Below are positions 14,422-23,239 of a stretch of 41,954 bases of DNA, piece by piece (the first letter of the stretch is position 1; each line of letters opens with the position of its first letter). The translations under genes and the position numbers were made by a program. Below the pieces are notes generated by a model that was not told the origin of the DNA, searched no databases, and saw only the letters and a program-made list of their open reading frames with translations. The stretch comes from Eubacterium sp. (GTDB taxonomy: Bacteria > Bacillota > Clostridia > Lachnospirales > Lachnospiraceae): the NCBI GenBank assembly GCA_017475235.1, contig JAFVGA010000009.1, positions 1 to 41,954 on the forward strand, written 5' to 3'.

Positions 14422-16614
14422 ATGCTTAGCATTATTGTCACACACAAAACAAATATAGGTTACCTGACTGACTGCCTGGAGAGTATTTCAGAGCAGGATT
14501 ATAAAGACTTCGAAACTATACTTGTTTTGGATCATACAGCAGATGATTTAGACAATTTAATAGAGGAATACACTAATTCCATCAACCTAAAGGTCTTCAA
14601 GCTAGAAGACAAAGAAGGTGTTTCGGCAGCTAGAAACCTTGGTATGGCTAAGGCTTCTGGCGATTTTATTACATTTGTAGATAACGACGATTATCTAATG
14701 CCAGAGACTCTATCGGGGATGATGGAATTATTTGATGATGAGACAGATATGGCATATTGCGAGTTCAAGACTACTTGGTTCCAGAAGAAAGCCTTCAACG
14801 AGGCCCAGGCCGAGGAAGGTGAAGACGAGGATGACGAAGTAATCGAAGTAGATTTTGAAGATGTGTTTGACTACAAGGTTGAGTACTTTAAGAAACTAGA
14901 GAAGGAATCAATACTTGGCGCAATCTATAGAAAGTCTTTGTGGACTGACAATAATATTTCGTTTAACGAGGAACAAAAGTACTTTGCAGATGCCAAAGTA
15001 TTGATGGGATTATTAGATAACGCAAGAAATATCAAGACGTCTCACAAGGGAATGTATGTAAAGCGTTCACACAATGACAAACTTAACAACCCATCATTAA
15101 ATCAGATTGAAAAAGAAATTACTATGCCATTTTATTTTGTGGCATATGACAATGCGATAAAAGCTACAGAAAATAACAAGAGACTTAGAAATCATGTCTA
15201 CGTGATTTTGGCTAAGTTCATCACCAAACCATACCTTCGCAAACTCCGCGATAAAAAAGAGGAGTGGGGCGATGTTTGGGAGAAGGAATTCTTTGAAGAA
15301 CTCTCTAAGAGAGCAAAGGATGTTGATCTAAAAGCGCTAAAGAGAAAAGACTTTACTAGAGCTGAGAAGAAACTCGTCAGAGTGATGGGCGAAGGCAATT
15401 TCGATAAAGCCTACAAACAAGGACTAAAGGTTCTTGCAAGAAGAAAGCTAGTTAAGATGCTTATCGACAAGAGAATACGAAACAAGACAATCGCGCTTTA
15501 TGTGTTCAGTCGAATGAAATTTAAAAAAGATTGGATTGTGTTCGAGAGTTTCATGGGAAGAAACTGCTCAGGCCAACCAAAGTACATATATCAATATTTG
15601 CAGAAACATTATCCAGGCAAATACAAATGCATTTGGGTAGTGGATAGACGTGGAGTGAAGATTCCTGGCAAATATAAAAAGTGTAAGAGATTTGGACTCA
15701 AGTATTTCTACTATATGAACAGAAGTAAATACTGGGTAATCAATATGAGACAGCCGCTAAGTGTTCCAAAGAGAGACGACACAATCATTCTTTCAACATG
15801 GCACGGCACACCTCTAAAGAGACTTGTTTTCGATATGGACGATGTGCATTCAGCTACACCTCAGTACAAGAACATCGTTTATAGACAGACTAGAGAGTGG
15901 GATTACTTGTTATCTGACAATCCATTCTCTACTGAGAAGTTCCAGAGTTGTTTCCTATTTGATAAAGAAAAGATTTTGGAAGCGGGCTATCCTGCCAACG
16001 ATCCACTCTACGCAGAGGACAAGGAGGAGCACGCAAACAGAATCAAAGAGAAGCTTGGAATTCCAAAAGACAAGAAAGTTATTCTATATGCGCCAACTTG
16101 GAGAGACGACAACTTCTTTGAAGCGGGCCAATATGGATTTGATTTAGATTTAGACTTAAACCGTTTGCAAAAAGAGTTCGGCGAAGACTACGTAGTACTA
16201 CTAAGACTTCATTACTTCGTTGTAGAGAAGATGGATTTGTCAAAGTATGGTGACTTTACGATTAATGGTTGCGATTATGATGACATCACAGATCTTTACT
16301 TGGTATCAGACATACTTATGACGGACTACTCATCTGTATTCTTCGACTATGCAAACCTTGAGAGACCGATATTGTTCTTTACATATGATATTGATAAGTA
16401 CAGAGATGTTTTGAGAGGCTTCTATTTAGATATGGAAGAGGATTTGCCAGGACCATTGCTTTTAACAAATGATGACGTGGTAGATGCTATTAAAAACATC
16501 GATAAGATTAGGGAACAGTACAAAGATAGATACAAAGAATTCTATGAAAGATTCTGTTGTATAGATGATGGAAATGCTGCGAAACGAGTAGTGGAAACAG
16601 TGTTTGAAAAGTAG
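14422..16614 (+). CDS. GT2 / glycerophosphotransferase fusion 1
   Basis: A 730-residue bifunctional protein. Residues 1 to about 230 are a GT2 glycosyltransferase (SIIVTHKTNIGYL opening, FVDNDDY metal motif near 92-98, with an unusual acidic insert after residue 130). A charged helical linker (about 250-360) leads to a full TagB/TagF domain: FESFMGRNCSGQPKYIY near 375, TWHGTPLKRLVFD near 459, LEAGYPANDPLY, LYAPTWRDDNFF, LLRLHYF and MTDYSSVFFDYANLERP near 632. The fusion would add a sugar and a glycerol phosphate to the same chain, perhaps building a repeating unit. The GGAGG site is close to the ATG. The next gene has its own promoter. Confidence 0.9.
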   Translation: MLSIIVTHKTNIGYLTDCLESISEQDYKDFETILVLDHTADDLDNLIEEYTNSINLKVFKLEDKEGVSAARNLGMAKASGDFITFVDNDDYLMPETLSGMMELFDDETDMAYCEFKTTWFQKKAFNEAQAEEGEDEDDEVIEVDFEDVFDYKVEYFKKLEKESILGAIYRKSLWTDNNISFNEEQKYFADAKVLMGLLDNARNIKTSHKGMYVKRSHNDKLNNPSLNQIEKEITMPFYFVAYDNAIKATENNKRLRNHVYVILAKFITKPYLRKLRDKKEEWGDVWEKEFFEELSKRAKDVDLKALKRKDFTRAEKKLVRVMGEGNFDKAYKQGLKVLARRKLVKMLIDKRIRNKTIALYVFSRMKFKKDWIVFESFMGRNCSGQPKYIYQYLQKHYPGKYKCIWVVDRRGVKIPGKYKKCKRFGLKYFYYMNRSKYWVINMRQPLSVPKRDDTIILSTWHGTPLKRLVFDMDDVHSATPQYKNIVYRQTREWDYLLSDNPFSTEKFQSCFLFDKEKILEAGYPANDPLYAEDKEEHANRIKEKLGIPKDKKVILYAPTWRDDNFFEAGQYGFDLDLDLNRLQKEFGEDYVVLLRLHYFVVEKMDLSKYGDFTINGCDYDDITDLYLVSDILMTDYSSVFFDYANLERPILFFTYDIDKYRDVLRGFYLDMEEDLPGPLLLTNDDVVDAIKNIDKIREQYKDRYKEFYERFCCIDDGNAAKRVVETVFEK

Positions 16615-16658
16615 AAAAATGGGGTTCAAAATACCCAATTTATGTAAACTAAATTTTG

Positions 16659-16686
16659 TTGACATTAGAGCATTTTGCTTTATAAT
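16659..16686 (+). promoter_or_regulatory. Promoter of exporter operon
   Basis: TTGACA (16659-16664), 16-base spacer, TATAAT (16681-16686): both boxes are exact consensus. A direct repeat GGCTAGT and a GGAGG site follow before the tagG-like ATG at 16724. It could drive a long operon. Confidence 0.82.
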
Positions 16687-16723
16687 TTAATGGCTAGTCA
16701 AAAAGGGCTAGTTTGGAGGTAAT

Positions 16724-17527
16724 ATGAAGAAGTATTGGGACAGTTTTATGCGATATCGCTACCTTCTCAATGAGCTGGTTCGAAAAGGTATAAAACTAAA
16801 ATACAGAAGATCATATTTAGGCTTGGTATGGACATTGCTAGAGCCTCTATTAACCACACTCGTTTTGTGGTTCGTATTTGGTAAATTACTGGGACGTGGA
16901 AACGCACTTTATCCTGTATACATTCTATCAGGTCGTTTGATTTATAGCTGTTTCTCAAGTTCAAGTAAGATTGCGATGAGATCAATCAGATCTAACCAAG
17001 CAATGATTAAGAAGGTATATGTACCTAAGTATTTGTATCCGCTATCAAGTGTGCTTTACAATTACATTTTGTTCTTGCTATCACTTATCATTCTGGCGCT
17101 TACATCTATTGTACTTAGAGTACCATTTACATGGCACATAATAGAGGCAGTAATTCCATTGCTTGTTCTATTTACAATGAGTATTGCGGCGGGATTAATA
17201 CTATCTACAGTCTGCGTATTCTTTAGAGACTTAGAATATTTGTGGGATGTATTATTGATGCTTATCATGTACTGTTCAGCTATCTTCTATTATATAGATG
17301 GAAGAATAGGATCTGCAGCAGCATTTATCAGATGGAATCCACTTTACTGCATTATCAGTAACTTCCGTTGTGTATTGATGGAGAAGGGTTCAATCTTTAC
17401 ATCAGCAAGCTATGGCGTTTCTAACTTGCAAATGTGTATTTACTCAGCATTGTTTAGTATAGCTGCATTGATATTTGGTATTTGGATATTCAAGAAGAAC
17501 CAAGATAAATTTATCTTGCATATTTAG
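16724..17527 (+). CDS. tagG: TagG-like ABC-2 polymer export permease
   Basis: A 267-residue ABC-2 type permease with six predicted transmembrane helices and the amphipathic N-terminal segment (YLLNELVRKGIKLKYRRS) typical of TagG/Wzm proteins. The conserved YLGLVWTLLEPLL (31-43) and the VFFRDLEYLWDVLL cytoplasmic-helix region in the second half are present. With the ATPase encoded nine bases downstream it would export the completed lipid-linked polymer to the outer face, where the LCP enzyme acts. Co-localisation with TagD and glycerophosphotransferases points to a teichoic-acid-like substrate; related permeases move O-antigen. Confidence 0.88.
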   Translation: MKKYWDSFMRYRYLLNELVRKGIKLKYRRSYLGLVWTLLEPLLTTLVLWFVFGKLLGRGNALYPVYILSGRLIYSCFSSSSKIAMRSIRSNQAMIKKVYVPKYLYPLSSVLYNYILFLLSLIILALTSIVLRVPFTWHIIEAVIPLLVLFTMSIAAGLILSTVCVFFRDLEYLWDVLLMLIMYCSAIFYYIDGRIGSAAAFIRWNPLYCIISNFRCVLMEKGSIFTSASYGVSNLQMCIYSALFSIAALIFGIWIFKKNQDKFILHI

Positions 17528-17536
17528 GAGGGAATT

Positions 17537-18280
17537 ATGGCAAAGAAAGCTTTAAAAGTTGAAAACGTCAGCATTCTCTTCAACCTTAGCAAAGAGAATG
17601 TAGACAACTTAAAAGAATTATTGATTAAGAAAATCAAGGGCGAAAAGATTCGCTTCAACGAGTTTTGGGCTCTAAAAAATATTAACTTCGAGCTAGAGAA
17701 GGGAGACAGACTTGGAATACTTGGGCTTAATGGCGCAGGTAAGTCTACTCTTCTTAAAATCATAGCTGGAGTTTATAAACCAACTACTGGTAAGGTTACA
17801 AGACACGGACACATTGCTCCTATGATTGAGCTTGGTGCTGGTTTTGATCCTAACTACACAGGAAGAGAAAACATTTTCCTTTACGGTTCAGTGCTTGGTT
17901 TCTCAAGAGAGTTCTTGGAGTCAAAGTATGAGGAGATTTTAGAATTCTCAGAATTAGGAGACTTCATCGATGTCCCAATCAAGAACTACTCATCAGGTAT
18001 GAGAGCTAGACTTGGTTTCTCAATTGCCACAGTAGTAGAACCAGAGATTCTAATCTTGGATGAGGTTTTATCTGTAGGTGATGCTAAGTTTAGAAAGAAG
18101 TGTGAGAAAAAGATGCAGGGCATGTTTGATCACGGCGTTACAGTTCTTTTCGTATCACACAGTTTGGAACAGGTTAAGAGACTTTGTAATAAAGCAATTT
18201 TATTAGAGCACGGCGAATTGGTTGCAGAGGGCGGCATTCAAGAAGTGGCTGCCATCTACGATTCAATGCTAAACGATTAG
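17537..18280 (+). CDS. tagH: TagH-like polymer export ATPase
   Basis: A 247-residue ABC ATPase of the TagH/Wzt class. Motifs: Walker A GLNGAGKST (63-71), the family-specific HIAPMIELGAGFDPNYTGREN region (about 95-115), signature YSSGMRARL near 152, Walker B ILILDEVLSVGD near 170 and the switch-His VSHS near 213. It ends soon after the nucleotide-binding domain, without the C-terminal extension of B. subtilis TagH or the sugar-binding domain of some Wzt proteins, so chain-end recognition must lie elsewhere. It is paired with the permease nine bases upstream and has an AGGAGG site. Confidence 0.9.
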   Translation: MAKKALKVENVSILFNLSKENVDNLKELLIKKIKGEKIRFNEFWALKNINFELEKGDRLGILGLNGAGKSTLLKIIAGVYKPTTGKVTRHGHIAPMIELGAGFDPNYTGRENIFLYGSVLGFSREFLESKYEEILEFSELGDFIDVPIKNYSSGMRARLGFSIATVVEPEILILDEVLSVGDAKFRKKCEKKMQGMFDHGVTVLFVSHSLEQVKRLCNKAILLEHGELVAEGGIQEVAAIYDSMLND

Positions 18281-18292
18281 GAGGTCATCACT

Positions 18293-18556
18293 ATGACAAA
18301 AGAAGGAATTATTCATAAGAATGTAGGAACTTGCTCACAGGCAGTTAAGTTCGATATAGTTGATGATAAAGTAAGAAATGTTCAGTTTGTTGGTGGATGC
18401 CACGGAAACACTCAAGGTGTTGCAGCACTTATTGAGGGAATGGATGTGGATGAAGCTATCTCAAAAATAAAAGGGATCGACTGCCAAGGTAGAGGCACAT
18501 CTTGCCCAGACCAGTTGGCAGAAGGTTTAGAACAAGCCAAGGAAGGTATTCTATAA
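18293..18556 (+). CDS. TSCPD domain protein
   Basis: An 87-residue protein of the small TSCPD family (TIGR03905 type). Four cysteines (14, 36, 64, 71) and the name-giving GTSCPDQL (68-75) suggest a metal or iron-sulfur site, though function is not known. The related domain occurs at the C-terminus of some class II ribonucleotide reductases. It starts 12 bases after tagH with an AGGAGG site and stops directly before the nucleosidase ATG, so it is part of a run of housekeeping genes inside the polymer locus. Confidence 0.8.
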   Translation: MTKEGIIHKNVGTCSQAVKFDIVDDKVRNVQFVGGCHGNTQGVAALIEGMDVDEAISKIKGIDCQGRGTSCPDQLAEGLEQAKEGIL

Positions 18557-19252
18557 ATGATAGGAATTATTGGAGCTAGATTTGATGAAGTCCAGGGATT
18601 AAAGGACATAATGAAAAAAGTCAAAGTGGAAGAGAAAGCTGGCATGCAGTTTTACTCAGGAGATCTCTGCGGCAAAGATGCTGTAGTTGTTCGTTGTGGA
18701 ATTGGAAAAGTTAATGCTAGTATTTGCGCACAGATTTTGGTGGATGATTTCCACATTGACTATTTGATAAATACGGGAGTGGCTGGTTCACTAAATAACG
18801 ATATGGATATTTGCGATATTGTTATTTCAAGAAAAGCTATCCAACATGATTTTAATACAGGAGCTTTGGATGATTGCGACCCAGGTGAAATACCTAACAT
18901 AGGAACTAAGTTCTTTGACGCGGACGATAGAATGATTGAAAAGGCAACAAGAAGTGCTCAGCGTTTGAACCTAGGTGTTAAAGTGATTGAGGGTATTATT
19001 GCTACAGGAGATCAGTTCATTAGCGATAAAGATGTGAAAGATTATTTGGTAGAAGAGTTTGATGCAGACTGTTGCGAGATGGAGGGAGCATCTATAGCAC
19101 AAGTTGCTTATCTAAATGATGTGCCTTTTGTAATCTTAAGAGCAATCTCAGATAAGGCGGATGGATCTGCCAGAATGTCTTTTGATGATTTTGTAAGTAA
19201 AGCGGCAGAACATTCAATGCAATTAGTTAAAGAAATGGTTGTATCACTATAG
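18557..19252 (+). CDS. mtnN: MTA/SAH nucleosidase
   Basis: A 231-residue enzyme that cleaves 5'-methylthioadenosine and S-adenosylhomocysteine, recycling by-products of methyl and polyamine metabolism. Visible hallmarks: an IGIIGARFDEV start, RCGIGKVNA near 55, NTGVAGSLN near 76, CEMEGASIAQVAY near 174 (substrate-binding Met-Glu), and the catalytic Asp in RAISDKAD near 196. Length is standard. The ATG follows the previous stop with no gap; the ribosome binding site AAGGAAGG is inside the TSCPD gene. No direct link to polymer synthesis is apparent. Confidence 0.92.
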   Translation: MIGIIGARFDEVQGLKDIMKKVKVEEKAGMQFYSGDLCGKDAVVVRCGIGKVNASICAQILVDDFHIDYLINTGVAGSLNNDMDICDIVISRKAIQHDFNTGALDDCDPGEIPNIGTKFFDADDRMIEKATRSAQRLNLGVKVIEGIIATGDQFISDKDVKDYLVEEFDADCCEMEGASIAQVAYLNDVPFVILRAISDKADGSARMSFDDFVSKAAEHSMQLVKEMVVSL

Positions 19253-19277
19253 ATAGATTTTATTTGGAGGAGAAGAA

Positions 19278-20624
19278 ATGAGTAAAGTAACATTTGATTA
19301 TTCTAAGGCAGCACAGTTTGTATCAGAAGATGATATAAAAGAAATTATGCCTAAAGCAGAAGAGGCTAAAAAGACATTGGTAGAAAAGACAGGCGAGGGA
19401 AATGATTTCCTTGGTTGGATTGATTTGCCAGTAGATTATGATAAGGAAGAGTTTGCAAGAATTAAAGCAGCAGCTGATAAGATTAAGAGTGATTCAGAAG
19501 TTCTTATTGTTATTGGTATTGGTGGTTCATATCTTGGTGCTAGAGCGGCTATCGAATTTTTAAGACATCCATTCTATAACAACGCACCAAAGGAAGTTAG
19601 GAAGACACCTGAGATTTACTATGCAGGAAACAATATCAGTTCAACATATCTAAATGGTTTGTTGGATGTTGTTGGAGATAGAGATTTCTCAGTAAATATT
19701 ATTTCTAAGTCAGGAACTACTACAGAGCCTGCTATCGCATTTAGAGTATTCAAAGAAAAACTTGAAAAGAAATATGGTAAAGAAGAAGCAGCTAAGAGAA
19801 TCTATGCAACTACAGATGCCAACAAAGGCGCACTTAAAGATTTAGCGACCGCCGAAGGTTACGAAAGCTTCGTAGTACCTGATGATGTTGGTGGAAGATT
19901 CTCAGTTCTTACTGCAGTAGGTCTACTTCCTATCGCAGTTAGTGGTGCTGATATCGATAAACTTATGGAAGGTGCAGCAAACGGAAGAGAGCTTGCGCTT
20001 AACAATCCATCAATGGAAAACGATGCTATGCTTTATGCAGCAGCAAGAAATATAATGCTTGGCAAAGGTAAATCAGTTGAGATTACTGCAAACTACGAGC
20101 CAAGTCTTCACTATGTTGCAGAGTGGTGGAAACAGCTTTACGGCGAGAGTGAAGGAAAAGATAGAAAAGGAATCTTTCCTGCAGCAGTTGATCTTACAAC
20201 AGATCTTCATTCACTTGGACAGTTCATTCAGGATGGTTCAAGAATTATGTTTGAGACAGTTATCAATGTGGAAGAGCCAGTGAGCAGTGTAACTATCAAC
20301 GAAGACCCAGAGGATATTGACGGTCTAAACTACTTGGCAGGAAAAGAAATGGATTTCGTAAACAAGTCTGCGATGAATGGAACAATTCTTGCACACACTG
20401 ACGGTGAAGTTGCAAACTTTATGATAAATGTTCCAAAGCAAGATGAGTACAGTCTAGGACAGTTGTTCTACATGTATGAATTTGCTTGTGGTGTCAGTGG
20501 ATATATGCTTGGTGTTAATCCATTTAACCAACCAGGTGTAGAGAGCTACAAAGCAAACATGTTTGCTCTACTTGGAAAACCGGGATTTGAGGATAAGACT
20601 GAAGAACTTCTAAAAAGACTATAA
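19278..20624 (+). CDS. pgi: Glucose-6-phosphate isomerase
   Basis: A 448-residue phosphoglucose isomerase of the shorter Gram-positive type, converting glucose 6-phosphate and fructose 6-phosphate. Characteristic segments: [14 protein letters not shown] (near 75-88), [15 protein letters not shown] (near 142-156), the signature [25 protein letters not shown] and the C-terminal lysine motif [16 protein letters not shown] site lies 9 bases upstream. It stands between the exporter genes and a glycosyltransferase fusion, where it could supply hexose phosphate for nucleotide sugars, but the placement may be incidental. Confidence 0.95.
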   Translation: MSKVTFDYSKAAQFVSEDDIKEIMPKAEEAKKTLVEKTGEGNDFLGWIDLPVDYDKEEFARIKAAADKIKSDSEVLIVIGIGGSYLGARAAIEFLRHPFYNNAPKEVRKTPEIYYAGNNISSTYLNGLLDVVGDRDFSVNIISKSGTTTEPAIAFRVFKEKLEKKYGKEEAAKRIYATTDANKGALKDLATAEGYESFVVPDDVGGRFSVLTAVGLLPIAVSGADIDKLMEGAANGRELALNNPSMENDAMLYAAARNIMLGKGKSVEITANYEPSLHYVAEWWKQLYGESEGKDRKGIFPAAVDLTTDLHSLGQFIQDGSRIMFETVINVEEPVSSVTINEDPEDIDGLNYLAGKEMDFVNKSAMNGTILAHTDGEVANFMINVPKQDEYSLGQLFYMYEFACGVSGYMLGVNPFNQPGVESYKANMFALLGKPGFEDKTEELLKRL

Positions 20625-20640
20625 AGAAGGATTTTAATAA

Positions 20641-23202
20641 ATGGCAAAAGTAAGCATAATAGTTCCAGTATATAATGTTGAAGATTATTTAGAGAGATGT
20701 TTAGACTCTCTAGTTAATCAAACCCTGGAAGACATAGAAATCATAGTTGTAAACGATGGTAGCCCAGACAATAGTCAGGCTATCATTGAACGTTATGAAA
20801 AGAATTATCCAAATAAGGTTAAAGGTTATATAAAGGAAAACGGTGGCTTATCTGACGCCAGAAACTTTGGAATGCCTTATGCAAAGGGTGAGTATGTGGC
20901 CTTTGTCGATAGCGATGATTACGTAGAATTAACTATGTACGAAAAGCTATACAACGAGGCTAAGGAAAAGGATGCCGAGGTTGTCGTCTGTGGCTACTTT
21001 AAAGTGGACGAGAAAGAAAAGACTATGCAGAGTGCGCAGATGGGTAACATGGAATTCTATGATCAAAACCCTCGAGAGCGTAAGGAGATTTTGGAAATCA
21101 ATGCTCCATATGCATGGAACAAACTAGTTAAGAGAGACTTACTAGAGAGAACAAAAATCCAATTCCCTAAGGGGCTATTATTTGAGGACATTTGTACAAT
21201 GTATCCTCTACTTGCTAGTGCAAAAAAAGTGTCTAAAGTTAATGAGGAACTCTACTATTATATAGTAGAAAGAGAAGGATCTATCACAGCACAGTTTGAC
21301 GCAAGTAAAACTAAAATCCTAGATTCTATCGAACTTCTAAATGAGAGATTTGAAGATATGGGATTGATGGAAGAGTACAGAGATGAGATTGTTGTAATCA
21401 ACTTAAGACACATCTACTTTAGATTTAAAGAGTTTGATAAATACAAAGACAGAAAAGAACAAGTCAAGTTTGTAAACAAGGCCTTTAAGATCTTGAAGAG
21501 ACACTTCCCTGATTGGAGAACTAACTCAGGAAACTATACAAAGTTTACTTTGCAGGAGAGAAGAAAGAAAAAGATTTGGCTATATAAGAGAAAATGGTAC
21601 TGGCTATTTATTGCTATTATCCCACTAAGCTGGGTTCAAAGAATATCTGAGTATGACGACTATCACTTCGTTAGAAGTAATGCACTTCTAAAGAGATATT
21701 ATGTTGGTCAGCTAGACAAAACAAAAGTTAGCAAGAACAAAGTATTAATAGAGTCATTCCACGGAAAAGATATTTCTGATTCTCCTTACAGCATTATGAT
21801 GGAGCTACTTAAGAGAAAGAAATATAAAATCTATGTGGCTTCTGACGAACTTTGCAAAGATAAAAACAAAGAGTTTATAAAGAAGAATAAATTAAAAGTT
21901 AAGCTTGTAGTAATCAGATCTAAGAAGTATTACAAGTTGCTTGCTACCGCTAAGTATTTGGTAAACAATGTTTCATTCCCTAAGTGCTTGATTACAAGAG
22001 ACGAACAAGTTCACTTAAATACATGGCACGGAACACCACTTAAGACTTTGGGCAAGAATATGAAAAAAGGCATCGAGTCTATGTCTAATATTCAGCACAA
22101 CTTCTTGCAGTGTAACTACTTATTGTTTCCAAATAGATATACAAAAGATTGCATGATGGAAGACTACAACTTAAATCAGTTGTACACAAACAAGACTATC
22201 GTCAGTGGATATCCAAGAAACACAATCTTCTGCGACGAAGAAAAAGGAAAAGAGACAAAGAAACTTCTCGGTTTAGAGGACAAGGAAGTATTCATTTATA
22301 TGCCTACTTGGAGAGGCAAGAACAGCTATGGTGCAATGAAGACTACAGCTGTCAGAGAGATACTTGAAGAGTTTGATAGGAACTTAAGTGACAACCAGTG
22401 CATGTTTGTTAATTTGCATCCAAACGTGGGTGAGGATATCGACTATTCAGAGTTCAAACATATCGATAGTTTCCCAGTCGATGTTGCGAAGTACGAGTTT
22501 ATCAACTGCTCAGATGCATTGATTACAGACTACTCAAGTATATTCTTTGATTATTCAATTACTAAGAAACCAATCGTTCTATTTATGTATGACTATGATG
22601 AATACATGGAAGACAGAGGTATGTATATCGATGTTAAGGGTCTTCCATTTAAGCAGATATATAATATAGAAGAAATGTGCGACTCATTTAAGGACAGCAA
22701 GATCCTTACATATAGATATGATGATGCTAAAGACTACTTTGACAAGTACACTTCATACGATTCAACTGATGCTACAGAGAAGTTAGTTGACTATGTATTC
22801 GACGGCAAAGACGTTGGATTGGAAGTGGAAGATTACAGTCGCAACAAAGAAAAAGGTTGGAATCTAGAAGCGCTTCCAGCAAGACCACTTGAGAAGGAAG
22901 AACTAGATGAGATTCTTTCAAAGTGTGATTTGGAAAACACAGTATTTGCAGTTAGAGATAAATATTTCCACGCATTGATGAATCAGTGGTTCTACGAAGA
23001 ATACAATGATAAGTTGACATATATTGTTTTTGCATATTGTCGAATGGTTAAGGAAAAGGAAGAGGCTATTTTCTTAACAGAGGACAAAAAGCATAAACCA
23101 CAGAGAAAGAAGATTAAAGAGAGAGCTAGGGAGTTGGGTTATGCTAGATCTTTACCTAACATAAAGATTGTAAATAAAAAAGATAATAAGAGACTCATAT
23201 AA
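20641..23202 (+). CDS. GT2 / glycerophosphotransferase fusion 2, extended
   Basis: An 853-residue protein with the same architecture as fusion 1 plus a C-terminal extension. Residues 1-230 form a GT2 domain (SIIVPVYNVEDYLERCL opening, FVDSDDYVE near 86-94). A basic helical linker follows, then the TagB/TagF domain from about 365: IESFHGKDISDSPYSIM, TWHGTPLKTLGKN near 459, VSGYPRNTIF, IYMPTWRGKNSYG and ITDYSSIFFDYS near 628. The last 110 residues (after about 740) are charged and match nothing I recognise. It may add an alternative repeat unit or a side branch. It starts 16 bases after pgi with a modest AAGGA site. Confidence 0.88.
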   Translation: MAKVSIIVPVYNVEDYLERCLDSLVNQTLEDIEIIVVNDGSPDNSQAIIERYEKNYPNKVKGYIKENGGLSDARNFGMPYAKGEYVAFVDSDDYVELTMYEKLYNEAKEKDAEVVVCGYFKVDEKEKTMQSAQMGNMEFYDQNPRERKEILEINAPYAWNKLVKRDLLERTKIQFPKGLLFEDICTMYPLLASAKKVSKVNEELYYYIVEREGSITAQFDASKTKILDSIELLNERFEDMGLMEEYRDEIVVINLRHIYFRFKEFDKYKDRKEQVKFVNKAFKILKRHFPDWRTNSGNYTKFTLQERRKKKIWLYKRKWYWLFIAIIPLSWVQRISEYDDYHFVRSNALLKRYYVGQLDKTKVSKNKVLIESFHGKDISDSPYSIMMELLKRKKYKIYVASDELCKDKNKEFIKKNKLKVKLVVIRSKKYYKLLATAKYLVNNVSFPKCLITRDEQVHLNTWHGTPLKTLGKNMKKGIESMSNIQHNFLQCNYLLFPNRYTKDCMMEDYNLNQLYTNKTIVSGYPRNTIFCDEEKGKETKKLLGLEDKEVFIYMPTWRGKNSYGAMKTTAVREILEEFDRNLSDNQCMFVNLHPNVGEDIDYSEFKHIDSFPVDVAKYEFINCSDALITDYSSIFFDYSITKKPIVLFMYDYDEYMEDRGMYIDVKGLPFKQIYNIEEMCDSFKDSKILTYRYDDAKDYFDKYTSYDSTDATEKLVDYVFDGKDVGLEVEDYSRNKEKGWNLEALPARPLEKEELDEILSKCDLENTVFAVRDKYFHALMNQWFYEEYNDKLTYIVFAYCRMVKEKEEAIFLTEDKKHKPQRKKIKERARELGYARSLPNIKIVNKKDNKRLI

Positions 23203-23220
23203 AAACTATAGTAGATAAGT

Positions 23221-23239
23221 GAGGAGGCTATTTTAGTTG
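23221..23239 (+). promoter_or_regulatory. Ribosome binding site deciding a TTG start
   Basis: GAGGAGG (23221-23227) lies nine bases before TTG at 23237. No in-frame ATG is near; the next Met codon would remove the first transmembrane segment. This supports TTG initiation of the YfhO gene. Confidence 0.75.

Noticed and set aside
14422-16614. Two separate genes merged by a sequencing error.
   Set aside because: There is one continuous frame with a sensible linker, and a second gene (20641) has the same architecture.
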